Source: Nymphaea colorata (Eukaryota > Streptophyta > Magnoliopsida > Nymphaeales > Nymphaeaceae). Taken from it: a stretch of DNA of 64,000 bases. This document shows, piece after piece, positions 51,485 through 63,376 of the stretch; positions within the stretch are counted from its first letter, which is position 1; each line of letters opens with the position of its first letter. The DNA lies in NCBI RefSeq assembly GCF_008831285.2, contig NC_045139.1, forward strand, positions 35,933,706 through 35,997,705, read 5' to 3'. The notes under the pieces were generated by a model. The model was not told the DNA's origin. It saw only the letters and a list, made by a program, of their open reading frames with translations, and ran no database searches. The position numbers and the translations under genes are program-made.

Positions 51485-51824
51485 CTTTGCCCTTGATTTT
51501 TTTAAAAAACTTCTGGGTGCACCGTATCGAAGCATAAAAATTTGAGGCGAGTTATCGCCTTTCCTGTTGAATCAGTTGTAATCGGTGACCTATAATTATT
51601 TTTGATTTAAAACAAACGAATATATAGAATTTAATTTGAAAAATGAGGAGAAAAATGAAAAAGGAGAGATGTACTAACCAAGACTTTTCTATATGTAGGT
51701 TGCACCATACAAGAGGGTTCGACGTGTTGCATTTGTAAGCTCTATACCAAAGAATGCGGCAGGGAAGATCTTGAGGAAGGATTTGGCAAAATTGGCACTC
51801 CCCACTCCTCCATCTCGTCTCTAA
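47553..51824 (+). CDS. Peroxisomal 4-coumarate:CoA ligase-like / acyl-activating enzyme (copy B)
   Basis: Exons 47553-48620, 48693-48882, 49562-49707, 50362-50429, 51215-51317 and 51699-51824 join in phase to 566 aa. It is a paralogue of the minus-strand copy at 14-22 kb. Exons 2-6 have the same lengths, and exon 1 is 12 codons longer. The P-loop is [10 protein letters not shown] (218-227), A5 is GYGLTEST (from 357), box II is [13 protein letters not shown], and the catalytic lysine is in AAGKILRK (K548). The C-terminus PPSRL ends in the PTS1-type tripeptide SRL, so action in peroxisomes is likely. Reaction: carboxylate + ATP + CoA to acyl-CoA + AMP. The substrate (OPC/OPDA, fatty acid or p-coumarate) cannot be decided from sequence. 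The residue before GYGLTE is T, where copy A and most 4CLs have Q. Exon 1 is GC-rich, unlike its surroundings. TACTAAC lies before the last acceptor. Confidence 0.93.
49121..49249. mobile_element. Short inverted-end element in intron 2 of 4CL-like B
   Basis: It starts AGTAGAGTCAG and ends CCCAGCTCTACT, giving imperfect inverted ends about 129 bp apart with an AT-rich core. It fits the CGGAGCC-type family (a C/T-shifted version of the ends). Confidence 0.35.
49278..49456. mobile_element. Second short inverted-end element in intron 2 of 4CL-like B
   Basis: It starts AGGGGCTGAGCC and ends GGGCTCTGCTCCTCC, again imperfect inverted ends, about 180 bp apart, with an AT-rich core. The element lies next to the previous one, which suggests a preferred insertion site or nested debris. 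Confidence 0.35.
51453..51482. repeat. (TA)n microsatellite in intron 5 of 4CL-like B
   Basis: About 15 TA units between exons 5 and 6. Confidence 0.85.
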
Positions 51825-51857
51825 GTCACTCCCTTTGGAATCTGCCCCATTTTACAG

Positions 51858-51865
51858 ATTAAACA

Positions 51866-51936
<71 letters not shown>
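51858..51936 (+). repeat. Compound (CA)n(GA)n microsatellite in the 4CL-like B 3' UTR
   Basis: About ten CA units followed by two long GA runs, starting 34 nt after the stop codon and therefore almost certainly transcribed in the 3' UTR. Confidence 0.85.
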
Positions 51937-51941
<5 letters not shown>

Positions 51942-52239
51942 AACTTAACTTGAGGTTTACAAAAGGTGTATAGAAGCAATGCCACCTTAAGAAATTTTCT
52001 ATATTGTTCCTGATGGAAGTATAAAAATTTTCCATATTTTTGGTTGGATTTTATCTTAATACTAGTTTGAGCATTTTGGTTCACTTTGCCCGTGTACTAA
52101 AGAGATGAAAAGAAAGGAGACCAAGTTGGTGAATCCAAATGTTTCTTGTTGTACTTGTATCTTCCATTGCTTAAATCTGGTTGTAGAAATGATAATCTGA
52201 GGCTTCTTGCTGTTTTTTTAATGGCCTTGGTTGACTTTA

Positions 52240-52410
52240 CGGGTGCGCATCAGGTCGGGCAGGCCCGATGTCTGAAACTAGGGCCCGGACCCGAGCCTGA
52301 GCTCGGTACCCAAAACCCAGTTTAAAAATTAGTCGGGCCGAATTGGGGGCCCCCGTCGGGCCCAAGCCCATACCGGGCCCCTACCGGTGGCCAGGCCTGG
52401 CGCCCACCCT
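52240..52410. repeat. GGGCCC/GCCCGA-rich dispersed repeat
   Basis: Dense GGGCCCGG, GCCCGATG, TCGGGCC and CCGGTGGCC words in a 170-bp GC-rich patch inside AT-rich DNA. It matches the vocabulary at 46050-46375. Confidence 0.5.
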
Positions 52411-53709
52411 TAGTTGACTCCATTCTTTGTGCCAACAAATAAATATAGACCATTGGTAATATTTTACAAATGAATATAGAAAACAGGGACAGTTGATCTG
52501 GGGACGATGCTCTTGGGTTAATGGGATAGGGTGCAGTAGCAAGTACATACTACGATGCAGCCCTAAACCCTAGAAACAAGAAAAAGAGGGGCTTCGGCCA
52601 TTTTCTAGGTCATGAGGTTCCTACTAGGTCCAAAAGTCAAATAAAAATAAAAAAATTAAGCAAACTAGCAAGCTTTAAAGATAACAAAAATATTCTAATC
52701 CTTCTTAATCAAATGAAAATCATAAACTTATTTGATGACATCTTAACAAAACTCAAAAACAGAAAAGTGCAAAAGTAGATACCCTGAAGAGGTTGAAGGC
52801 CCTCACTTTTTCTCTTTGCCCCACCGAGTTTAAGGCTGTTTCGAGACCTAGGTGGAAAGTGGGATAGATATCTCCACCCTTCGAACCATAATGCCTCTCA
52901 ACTAGAGTGTCAAACAGCTACCATTTGTAAAACAAGAGAGTAACACCCACTAAAATTTAACTGACGGCTGGGCTTTAACCACCCTGCCAGTTTGACCTAA
53001 TGTGCTTATGTTCCTTGAAGCAAGGTAAGTAGGAGAAGAATAAGAGAAAGAAAGTAAAAAACCGACTTGCTTTATTTGGATCGAGGGAAACAGATTTATC
53101 ATGGAATTAGAAACCTCAGACTTGTCGCCCAACTCACTTCCCTACCAGATCTCAGATCCACTGCAGAAATCCTATTTCCTACATCCTTGTGGAAATATCT
53201 TGTCTCACATATCATGAAGTAATTCTTATATACCAAAATGATTATTAGGCAATGTAAAATTCTATTCAATTCTTTTATTTTCATACATATATTAACAAGT
53301 TTAATAAGTACGTACATCTATTGTAAGTATGAACTTCTGCTTCATCTTATAACACATAGTCAACAAATGAATCAGGTTCATTAACAATTCAAGTGTTGCA
53401 AAAGAAGACATTAATCACCTACAATATCTTTTGTATATATCGGATTTCTGTCACATAGGTGCCTCCCTCATTTAACAAAAGCATGGAACCTGAGGTGACT
53501 AATTGATGAAATATCAGTCAATGCCAAGGCCTTTGTGAATGATATTCAAGAAAAAAACATTCTGAAGCGAATCATAAAATTAAACGAGATGCTCTTATTA
53601 GACAAAAATGATGAACAAATGTCTAAGAGAACATACACATATATGAAAGCTTCATGTATATATAGGAAAGTTGGTAAAAACAGACAACTTGGGTAAAAGA
53701 GAAAAATTT

Positions 53710-54709
53710 ATTTTTTTTAAAAAAAAATTCTGCAATCTAACCTTATAAATATGGTCTTAAGAGTGATTTGGTAAGAAACATATTTTAAATTAGTCAGTTT
53801 ATTACTTGAATAACGTTTTTTTAATAATAAAAAAATGAATGATTCTTACAACATCAAAGTTTGATAGTAGAACAGATCTTTTTTTTTAATAAAAGTAACT
53901 TGAACTAAAACATGATTTACATATAAAATTAGTGTTTATAAACAATGATTTTGATGTTCAAAGTACATTTTAACAGAAACTTAAGAGATCTCGTTTTCAT
54001 CCCTATATATAAGTAAGTGAACATATAAGTAAGTGAACAATAACTCCAATTATCCAAAGTCATCAACTATTTAACCAAGACCATCATTTAAAGAAAATGG
54101 TTGATTAAAAAAAAAAATGATGTAAATTAATATTAAATAACAAAAATGTTTTTCTCTCTTTATTTTTCTCTTAATCATTCATCAAGTTGGATCGCACGGT
54201 TCTATAAAAAGTTAATCATTCAATTATATATATATATATTCCAACAACCACCCGATAGAAGCCCCTTTCAAATCCTCAAACACGATCGTACAAGCAATAA
54301 TTTCCTATAACAATTAAAAAAAAAAGAGAAAGAGTGATTTAGAATTACAATCAATTTTTTTTAAAAATATTTTTTCTGCAATGTAACCTTATAAATATGG
54401 TCATAAGAGTTATTTTGGTTCGAAACATATATTAAATTAGTCAGTTTTTCACTTGAATAACGTTTTTTTAATAATAAACAATGAATGACTCTTATAACAT
54501 ATAAATTTGACAGTAGAAAAGATCATTTTTTTTTACTAAAACATGAATTAAAAGAAATGAATTGTTGAAATAAAAACAAAAAGAAAAAAATGCAAATTAA
54601 TATAAATGGCAAAAATGACCATCACATTTTTTTCTCTTAACCGTTTTCATGTTGAATAACAGAGCATATTAGATGGCTAGATGACTTTAAAAAGCTAAAG
54701 TCACAATTC

Positions 54710-54755
<46 letters not shown>

Positions 54756-54840
54756 ATTCCAACAGCCAGGTTTACTCGATGGAAACCCCTTTCAGATCCT
54801 CAAACACAATTATACAAGCAATAACTTCCTGGTAACAGTT
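53710..54840. repeat. Diverged direct duplication of about 0.5-0.6 kb
   Basis: Copy 1 (about 53710-54315) and copy 2 (about 54354-54840) share ordered blocks: TGCAAT(C/G)TAACCTTATAAA, then TTAGTCAGTTT, ACTTGAATAACGTTTTTTTA, a middle AT-rich part, a TA microsatellite, and CCCCTTTCA(A/G)ATCCTCAAA near the end. Copy 1 has extra internal sequence. No coding sequence or clear termini. Confidence 0.75.
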
Positions 54841-55234
54841 GAAGGACGAGATTGCTTTAGCATTATAATCGCTAAAAGTTACAGTATAACGTCATATATC
54901 GGTCAAGATGGATGCGTGCGACCAGGTCCTTGTGTCATTTCTCAGGGTAACAGGCTTTTAACTCCAGATTGACATATGAGAATCATTATGAACAACCCAT
55001 ATCAGGATGTTTGGAAGGGATTAAGAGGAAACGTAATAATTAAAATCTCCTGTAACATTCACATACACCAGATGCCAGCGTGTGTGTGTGGTTTATGTGT
55101 ATAAGCATGTGCAAATGGATTGAGAGATATTTGATTGGTAATAAGCGAGATAAATAATTAAAAAATCAAATGAAAACTTATATCTAGGCTCAAAAATGGA
55201 TGGGCGAGGAGAAGAAACATGCATTCTACAAGCT

Positions 55235-58200
55235 TCAGAAATTCTCCTCATCATCGACAAAATTCAACAAAAATCTCAACATGGCATCCTTGTCTACTAC
55301 ACCTTGGCTTCCATTGGTTGCTATGGCACCTTGCATGATTTGTGTATAGAGCCTCTCAAGTTGTGGTACGCTGTACTCCTGTGTTCGTTCTACTAGCCGT
55401 TGCTTGATTGCTTCTACTTGATTGTTTACTTCCTTCTCCTCTGAACATCTTCCAGGCTCACTATCATTGTTTTCGTTTGCATGGGATGTGTCATTACATG
55501 CCACAGCATTTTCCGCTGCTTCAGATGGTTCCTCTGCATCCGGACAACCATCTGAAGCTTTTAGATCACCATTTTCTTCAGCTTGTTGTGGTTCTATTGC
55601 TTCAACAGAAGCAGCAGCCTTCGTTGATTCAGGTTCTCCTGTCTGATGCCTATCCTCTGACACCAAAGGAAGTTGAGCACCTGCAGAATAGTTAGCTGTC
55701 CAGAATCAACAATGTAATTCTAAGGCAGGACCTGTCCTGGTCTCAAACACATTCAATTCTGGCTTATATTCAGCACAGCATATGAGATGGTCATCACCAA
55801 GCCAAAAAAGTGATATATCAGATAAGACAGACTGACTGGCTTCGATGAATCCAAAAATCAGTAGCTCAGCTCAATTTAAATGTAATCGATAATTTTAACA
55901 CTGAGCAAGTTCAGTATCTAACAATCCATCCATCAACTTAACAATAAGTTAGACAATACCATGGATTAGCATTACCAAAGGTAATGCTAGTAAGATTAAA
56001 TCAATGAATACCTCGAGAAACAAGGCAATCACAAAGAGTCATGAAGCAACTAAGTAAAAACCTAAGACCATCTCTGGCAATAAAAAACAATTATAATAAG
56101 CCTACCTGATTGCTCAGTATCATTGTGCTTCTTGGTCCTTTTCAGTGCTTCATAACTTTGACATAGATTAACCTCTGGTTGGACGTGTCGCAAGCGTGCA
56201 CTTGTTCTTGTTGCACTTGCCAGTTGTACTACTGGGGTTGCAGGTAGAGTTGGGCCAGTGCACAGCTCATCTGGTACGCGGATAGGGCCCCCTTGTTCTG
56301 CTACCTTGTCACAGAATGAAACAAGTGCAGGATCCATCTGCATCAGCATGCCATGGACCTGCAGAAAACAATCGAGGAAATCATGCACTAAGTTGTTGAA
56401 GCTCTGTCAAGCTCCTGCAATTAAGAATATGATCCAAGGCATACTGCGTCTCGAAGTTCATATGCTCTGCTAACAATCCTAGCTCCGTTGTAGTCATCAC
56501 CATTATAAACCTGCATGTCAAGAGAAAGGAAATTAGAAACATGAATAAGAAGGCATGACAATGAAAAATCACTGAACATACTTTTGCATTCGCTACAATA
56601 AGGTCAACGTCTAGAAGGAATGATGAACGTGTCAGATACTGCCCACAGTCAACACGCTGCAGCACTGTAGCCATATCCATGGGATGTTGGATGATAGTAC
56701 GATAGTTGGGTGCATCTTCATCCAGCACTGGATAATGAAATGCACTGAACCGTTTATCATAAAGAATCCTACATCACATATCAAATGACAGATAATAATG
56801 AATCAGCCATGGCTTGTCCAGGTCCCATGATGATGCTAAATTACTAATACTAGATCTTTCAGATAGTTAAATCACAATTAATCATTAATATAATGTAAGC
56901 ACCAGCAATGTAGTTAAAATCACCAAGTGGGGCCAAGGCGGCAGAACCAAAGTGCCTAGGCAATCCTTTTCAACAGAAAAGAGAGGAGGAAGAATACAAA
57001 AGAAAAAAAGGAGAAAGGGGCCAAATTGGGGTTTTAAAACTGCACCTCAATCAACATACTAAAAGATAGGACAAACAAAATAAAATAAAGTTCTGAGACG
57101 TAAATTTTTAGAAAATGATATATATTTTTTTTGTTAGGGCATTTAGGCATCTAAGCCATTGCCATAGAGACATCTTTAACCACAAAGTACACCAGTAATG
57201 TTTTAGAGATCTATTTCAGAAACCCATCCTGCAGTGGCCCTAGAATTGGTGGACAATAGAAGAAGACAGCTGAGGAACTTGGGAGTCCAAAGAAACTTTA
57301 GCATTCTTAAAGTCCATGGTATACAATAGGTTGGACTCTTCAAGAAGCAAACTGAACAATACATGAGCAACAAAACAAAGCTCATTAAGATGAGACTCAT
57401 CACATAATTAATTTAGAAGAACCTTTTCATCAAAAGGATCAAATGTAGAAAAAAAAAATTCTAACAAAATTCAAGTACCGGTTACAAACATCCCGAAGGC
57501 ACATCCGAAGGCGACGAATTGCATGCTCCTCAGCTTCTGCTTTTGCTTTTAATTCAGAAGGCTTTGGTCCGCTGACTGTCTTAGGAGCCTTTTCAAGCTT
57601 AGGGAGAGAATTCGAGTTTGAGGAACAAGCCTTTTTTTCTTCAGAATGAATCGAGAAAACTGCCTCAACCAACTGGCTGAAAAACAAAAATCTGTCTTCT
57701 GAAGTAGGTTTTTCCACATTGTATCTGTTTCAAGAAATAAAAACAATAATCATGCCTTATTTATATAATTGACTAAAATAAAATCAGGATACAATTCAAG
57801 CACATTGCCATCAATCATCAATCAGTCCTTGGTAGACTATCGAAGACTGAAGAATTGGAGAAGAGGATGAGGAAGCAGAAGAAGGGCCCTTTCACGTCAA
57901 TGCATGCATAGATACACACACACACACACATATAAATATGTAAAGGCATGAGATGAATACAACCCCGACATATGATCTGTTGCTTTTTTAACACTTCTTT
58001 TCCTATAATCTAACCTCATAGATGGACGTTGAATGTTCAAAAGATCAGAGCAATACCAAAACATCATGATTTTTCAACGTATAGATTGAAGCATTTAAGA
58101 TGAGCAAAGCTAAGAAACAATGATTTCTAAACCCTTACAAAATCTGATTTACACATCAAAAAATCAAGATCTATCTTTTTCCTTTTTCAATTTCTAAGCT

Positions 58201-61200
58201 TTGGAAATGCGAATCCATCTATGCAGCTGGACTTATAACAAACGTCACACTGACTTCTGACAGGCTGGCAGCATGGAAGACAAAATCTAAGAGAAAATAT
58301 TGGTTTAGAAAGTGTGAGGTGGAAGCTTAGACAAACTAATCAAGGTAAAGTTAGTAGATTAACTTGATTCCTTGACCTCACATTTGGGCTTATCCCAACC
58401 AACATAGTCCAACAACAGTCTAACAGTTTCTTAGGAACGTTTCCCTCAGGAGCTCTTTTGAAGATATCATTTTCTTGAGAAAATATCGGGAAAATCTCCA
58501 AGAAATTGATTTTTTTTAGAAACTGTGAACTAATAAGTTTATGCTACTTTTTCTGCAGAAATATTAAGAAAGAAGTAGAACAACCTTTTGAAAACACAAA
58601 AGAAAAAAGTTACATGCTTAAAAATAGGAAAGAGAGACTGTTTTGAACATCTAAGAAAATATTGTAAATATCTCAGGATCATAATATGATATTTTCATTC
58701 TTATAATCTAAGAGAAAATGTTGGTTTAGAAAGTGTGAGGTGGAAGCTTAGACAAATTAATCAAGGTAAAGTTAGTAGATTAACTTGATAATGATTCCTT
58801 GACCTCACATTTGGGCTTATCCCAACCAACATAGTATAGTCACCAACAACAGTCTAACAGTTAGGAACGTTTCCCTCAGGAGCTCTTTTGAAGATATAAT
58901 TTTCTTGAGAAAATATCAGGAAAATCTCCAAGAAATTGATTTTTTTTAGAAACTGTGAACTAATAAGTTTTATGCTAGTTTTTCTGCAGAAATATTAAGA
59001 AAGTAGAACAACCTTTTGAAAACACAAAAGAAAAAAGTTACATGCTTAAAAATAGGAAAGAGAGACTGTTTTGAACATCTAAGAAAATATTGTAAATATC
59101 TCAGGATCATAATATGATATTTTCATTCTTATCATATACTGAAAATATCACTATTTTGCCAATATTATTCAACCGATTTCCAAATGACAATAATATTAAG
59201 ATGTTTTCAAATTATTGGAGATGTCTTTTTCTAGACAGCATGCTCACATGCTCATGCTTTTATATGCATTTTTTTCAACTTTATTCCACTTTTTAAAATT
59301 CGTCTTATTATTTGGATAATGACAAGAGAAAGGTTCTTAATATTTACAGGTTCAAACAACACGAATGAGAATAAAGCTTGCTAACATAGCACATAAATCA
59401 TGAAGCGTAACTTTTAAGAGTTAATAAAACAGATACATTACACACCAATGAAACTAGCTTCAGAAGTGTAACTATACTATATTAGGTGCAACTTACCATG
59501 TATCCCTGTATCTTACATTGAGGTACGATACAAGGGTATCTTACTATCTTATGTTAGGCCTTCCAATAACCAAAAAAGAAAAACAACAAAAGAGATTTTT
59601 TTTCTTTTCTGAACTTATAGTTGCATGAACTCCTTCAGGCTGAATATTAAGTTTGTCATGAAAGACATTACATAGGTCTTCATGAAAAAACATAGGGCTG
59701 TCATAGTTGTTCACATAAAAGCTATGCCTGTCCTCCAAATAAAAACTTCAAGTTTCATGACCATTCAGTTGTTTCAAGATCCTAAGGAGTAAGTCATAAA
59801 CAATAAAACTTATTTATTTAAGTGTAATTATTTCTAATGAGAATATGCAAGTTGTAGGTAGCAATTGATGCACTTCATGATTTTCATAAGCAGCATTTTC
59901 ATAATTTTCTAATCAATATGAATTATCCGTACTTCTTAAAATTTTTGTGATTTTTTAATATAGAAAAATTAAATTTGTAACTATTTACATCACACCACAT
60001 TACATATTTAACTTTGAGCCCGACTGATATGGATTATGTGTCTGGGCTTAAAAAAAAATTTTAGCACGGCAATGCCAATTGCCAAGTACTTACAAGTAAC
60101 TAAAGCAAGCATATATCGTCTTAATAAAGAAGTTGCTGCAATATGATTGACTAAAACGATTCCATTGTAATCTACCTTTTCTTTGTTGGTATTAAGAAAA
60201 CTTATCCCATTTTAATAAGCAATTTGCTATAATGCAAGGGACTTTAAATAACTCCCCAATAATCTGCTTTTATTTTGTTGGTAAGTTGAGGTGAGGAAAC
60301 ATTCAATTTACCATCCTTCCATATTAGATGGTCTACAAAGAGTAAAGACTAAGAGTGTTGGTGATTTTCTCAAAAGCTTCCAATTATATTGTAACATTTT
60401 TGAGTATCAATATCATGTTGAGCAAGATGTAACTGTTTTAAAGAATTAATCATTTAGCAAATTTCACATTTTACATCACAATGTCAACCACTACAAAGGA
60501 TTTTCGTACATTTATTATGTTGTAGATTGTACATATGTCGACATTATTGTGACATGACCTTTCATGAGATTCCCTCACCAACATTTTCTGAGAAGTGATT
60601 TATGTTCATGGCTTACAAGTTACAACAAAGTGCACCACATGGAAAAAAAAAAACTAACACCCAGGATCATAGTGTTTCTTAGAAAGATGTAGAAGTACAA
60701 GAAACAGAATGTGGTACCAACGTAACAAAATCCATGTGCTTACACATTACGTTGGGCAAATACCGAGTATGACCCTTCATCTAATTCATTAAATGGTATT
60801 GAGGATGTTCCAAGCAACAATATTGGAAAATCTGAAGGCAAATCTTCTAAAAGAGTAATTAGAACTGCCTTCAGCTGCTCATGTGCCTGCAATACGATGG
60901 CAACAAGTTAAGAATTATATTCCAACATTTATTGCCGAGTTGCGATTGAAGATTCAGAACATCGCTGACTGTGTAACTTCTCAAATGAGAGCTTAGAATA
61001 TCATTATGACATGGAAAGTCGCAAACTTACAGTTTCCCACCAAAGCTGAAACTGGGGCAAGTATAGAATACTGGGTGTGGTTCTTCTAGCTTCCCCAAAA
61101 ACATGAACCAGTGCTTCTTCTGGGGTTTTTGCACTTGGATCTGACATAAGGGCAGGAAGCCCTAACGAGTGCACTGGAAATTTCTCCAATTCATGGAGAA

Positions 61201-63376
61201 CAGCAGGTCCAATATGATCCTGTTAAACTAAAACAGTAAGTATATCTTAGACACCATTTTGATAGTGATGATTAGATAATATCAATAACATAAAAAGATA
61301 TTTAGAATTATTACCAGTCCACCACCTTCATCACCACAAAGCAATAGTCGAGGCCTATATACAAGAGGAATTGCCGAACCATAAGATAACCCAAACAGCT
61401 TGTTAACATCTGAACTTGTAAGTGATGGAAAGATTTTAGTTATATGACACATGACTTTTTGAAGATGCCGCTTTAAACATGGAGCCATGGCCATGGATAA
61501 TGGCCTAGAATGCACAATGGAGCCTCTGTGAGCAGCAGGGGTTATTGTAGACATGGCTTCAAGAAAATGATACTTCTCTACCTTCACAGAGTCAACATCA
61601 ATCAAAAACTTGTCGTCACTAGTGTAAACTTGAGGGTATTTTTCACGGAAAGCACGAATTGCAGCTTCTGTGCACAATGCCTTCAAATCAGCACCACAAT
61701 ATCCAACACAACTGGCTGCAAGTTCACTTTTCAGCTCTTCAGATGGGGGTTCTTTCCACTTTCTTGTGTGAATATTTAAGATCTCACCACGTGCCTGACA
61801 TCCAGGTAAAGGAAAATTGAATTCACGATCAAAGCGACCAGGACGACGTAAAGCTCCATCAATTGCATCAACTCTGTTGGTAGCTCCAATTAGTACAACT
61901 TGCCCACGAGAATCGAGTCCATCCATTAAAGCAAGTAGAGTAGAAACGATTGAATTATGAATTTGCTCTTGTTTACTTGATCTAACAGGAGCAAGTCCAT
62001 CTATTTCATCAAAGAAAATAATTGATGGTTGATTCTTTTGAGCTTCTTCAAATAGCATTTTTAGCTGCCTTTCAGCTTCCCCAACCCACTTACTGAGAAC
62101 ATCTGCTCCTTTGCGCATGTAAAAGCTAACCTTCTGTCCAGCTTTTGATGCTGCACAAGCCAATGCCCTTGCAATCAATGTTTTTCCAGTCCCAGGAGGA
62201 CCACACAACAAAACACCTCTTGGAGGAGTGATGTTATAGCTGGCAAAGAAATCAGGGTAGAGGAGAGGGAAAAACACCATTTCTTTCAATGCATCAATAT
62301 ATTCTGACAGCCCTCCTATGTCTTCAAAACTAACACTTTCATCCACCTGCAATGGTTGAATATCTGCTCCTCCTTTAGAACTTGGTCCAGCTGTTTGGAT
62401 TCCTGTAGCACCTGGAGCAGAAAAATCACTCTGGTGACCCCAACCAGAAGCAGCAACATTCAGGCCCCATGAGGTTGACCCATGAATATCCAGCCCCCCA
62501 AAAAGCCAAGGAGCTCCACTTCTGTTCCCTGCCCGTGCCCAAGGCACTGCTGGACCTTGATCAAGTTCATCCACAAGAAGGGAATCATCAGAGTCTTCAG
62601 CTAATGGTGGGCGTAGCCGTTTATGAACCCGAGAACCACCTCTCCTCACATCCCTGTTGGTTTTCGTTCCCATTCCATGATGCAGGACTCTGCGTGGTGA
62701 CCTTGGCCGCTGCTTTTCTCCTTTCTCAGGCAGAAATCTACGAACCTCTGCACGGTTACGAAGATCATATCGCCTCCTTCCCTCCTTCTCTTCCTCACCA
62801 TCTTCATCTTCACCATCTTCCTCTCCTTCATCACCCTCATCACCTCCATCCCCTTCATCAACTCCCTCCTCACCTTCAGCCTCAGCCTCACGCTCAGCTT
62901 CATCACCATTTTCTGTGTCATCTTGTTCAGCTTGATCTTCTGATGTATCCTGGTCATCTTCAGATTCTTGATATGATCGATCTCTTGCAATGTTGGCCGT
63001 TGTTGATCTTCGAGGTCTTAAACCTTCACGACGTGGCAAAGAATTGGCTTCTTGGACCTTTTTATGCCTCGGTGTCGGTGGGGTTGAAAATTCGTCCTGA
63101 TTAGCAGCAAGAACATTCTTTCTTCTAGAAGAGCGGTATTGTGGTCTCTGTAGGAGATAAAACCTCAACTGTTAGAACATTTTAAGCAATATAATCATAG
63201 CTGCACTTTGCAGACCCATAACCAGCTACAACTAACCTACATACACATTCCATGCTTGGAAGAGAATAAAATCTCACCATTAAGTCATCATCCTCTGAGT
63301 CAGAATTATCAGTTTCATAATCTTCAAGATTGATAGAGCTCTTCCTTTTCCTAGTAGAGCGTCGAAGATTAGGTGT
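55235..63376 (-). CDS. ATAD2/At1g05910-like AAA-ATPase with bromodomain (5' end outside window)
   Basis: Exons, 5' to 3': 63376-63278, 63147-61315, 61219-61031, 60886-60744, 57724-57479, 56768-56582, 56510-56445, 56358-56106, 55680-55235. They join in phase to 1153 aa. Order of domains: a basic patch (RRSTRKRKSS); a long acidic tract; AAA1 with Walker A GPPGTGKT (62202-62179), Walker B IIFFDEIDG (near 62010) and arginine-finger region GALRRPGRFDRE; a degenerate AAA2 (LLLCGDEGGG lacks the Walker lysine); and a bromodomain (RFSAFHYPVLDED through YNGDDYNGARI, with the acetyl-lysine-type Asn). The C-terminal helical end is ERLYTQIMQG to DDEENF. The ATAD2/Yta7 family works in chromatin as a histone-binding hexameric ATPase. 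The Arabidopsis relative is about 1200 aa, so perhaps 60-80 N-terminal residues are missing to the right. Intron 60743-57725 is 3.0 kb. Confidence 0.94.
58285..59132. repeat. Recent tandem duplication (about 421 and 427 bp) in an ATAD2-like intron
   Basis: Unit 1 (58285-58705) begins ATCTAAGAGAAAATATTGG. Unit 2 (58706-59132) begins ATCTAAGAGAAAATGTTGG immediately after it. Both end ATATGATATTTTCATTCTTA. They are nearly identical over their length, with a few small indels (for example a short insertion after TTAACTTGAT and another after CAACATAGT in unit 2). It lies wholly within the 3-kb intron. Confidence 0.93.

Larger units (their letters stand above)
51937..55234. other. Intergenic region between convergent 4CL-like B and the ATAD2-like gene
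   Basis: AT-rich DNA with the 3' flanks of both genes. It contains a GGGCCC-rich repeat (52240-52410), a telo-box-like CCCTAAACCCTAG at 52561-52573 with no gene attached, and a long diverged duplication (53710-54840). Open frames are short and unrecognised. Confidence 0.55.

Noticed and set aside
62469-63104. 211-codon + frame opposite the ATAD2-like acidic tract
   Set aside because: A His/Leu/Pro-rich shadow produced by the reverse complement of the GAA/GAT-rich acidic coding region.
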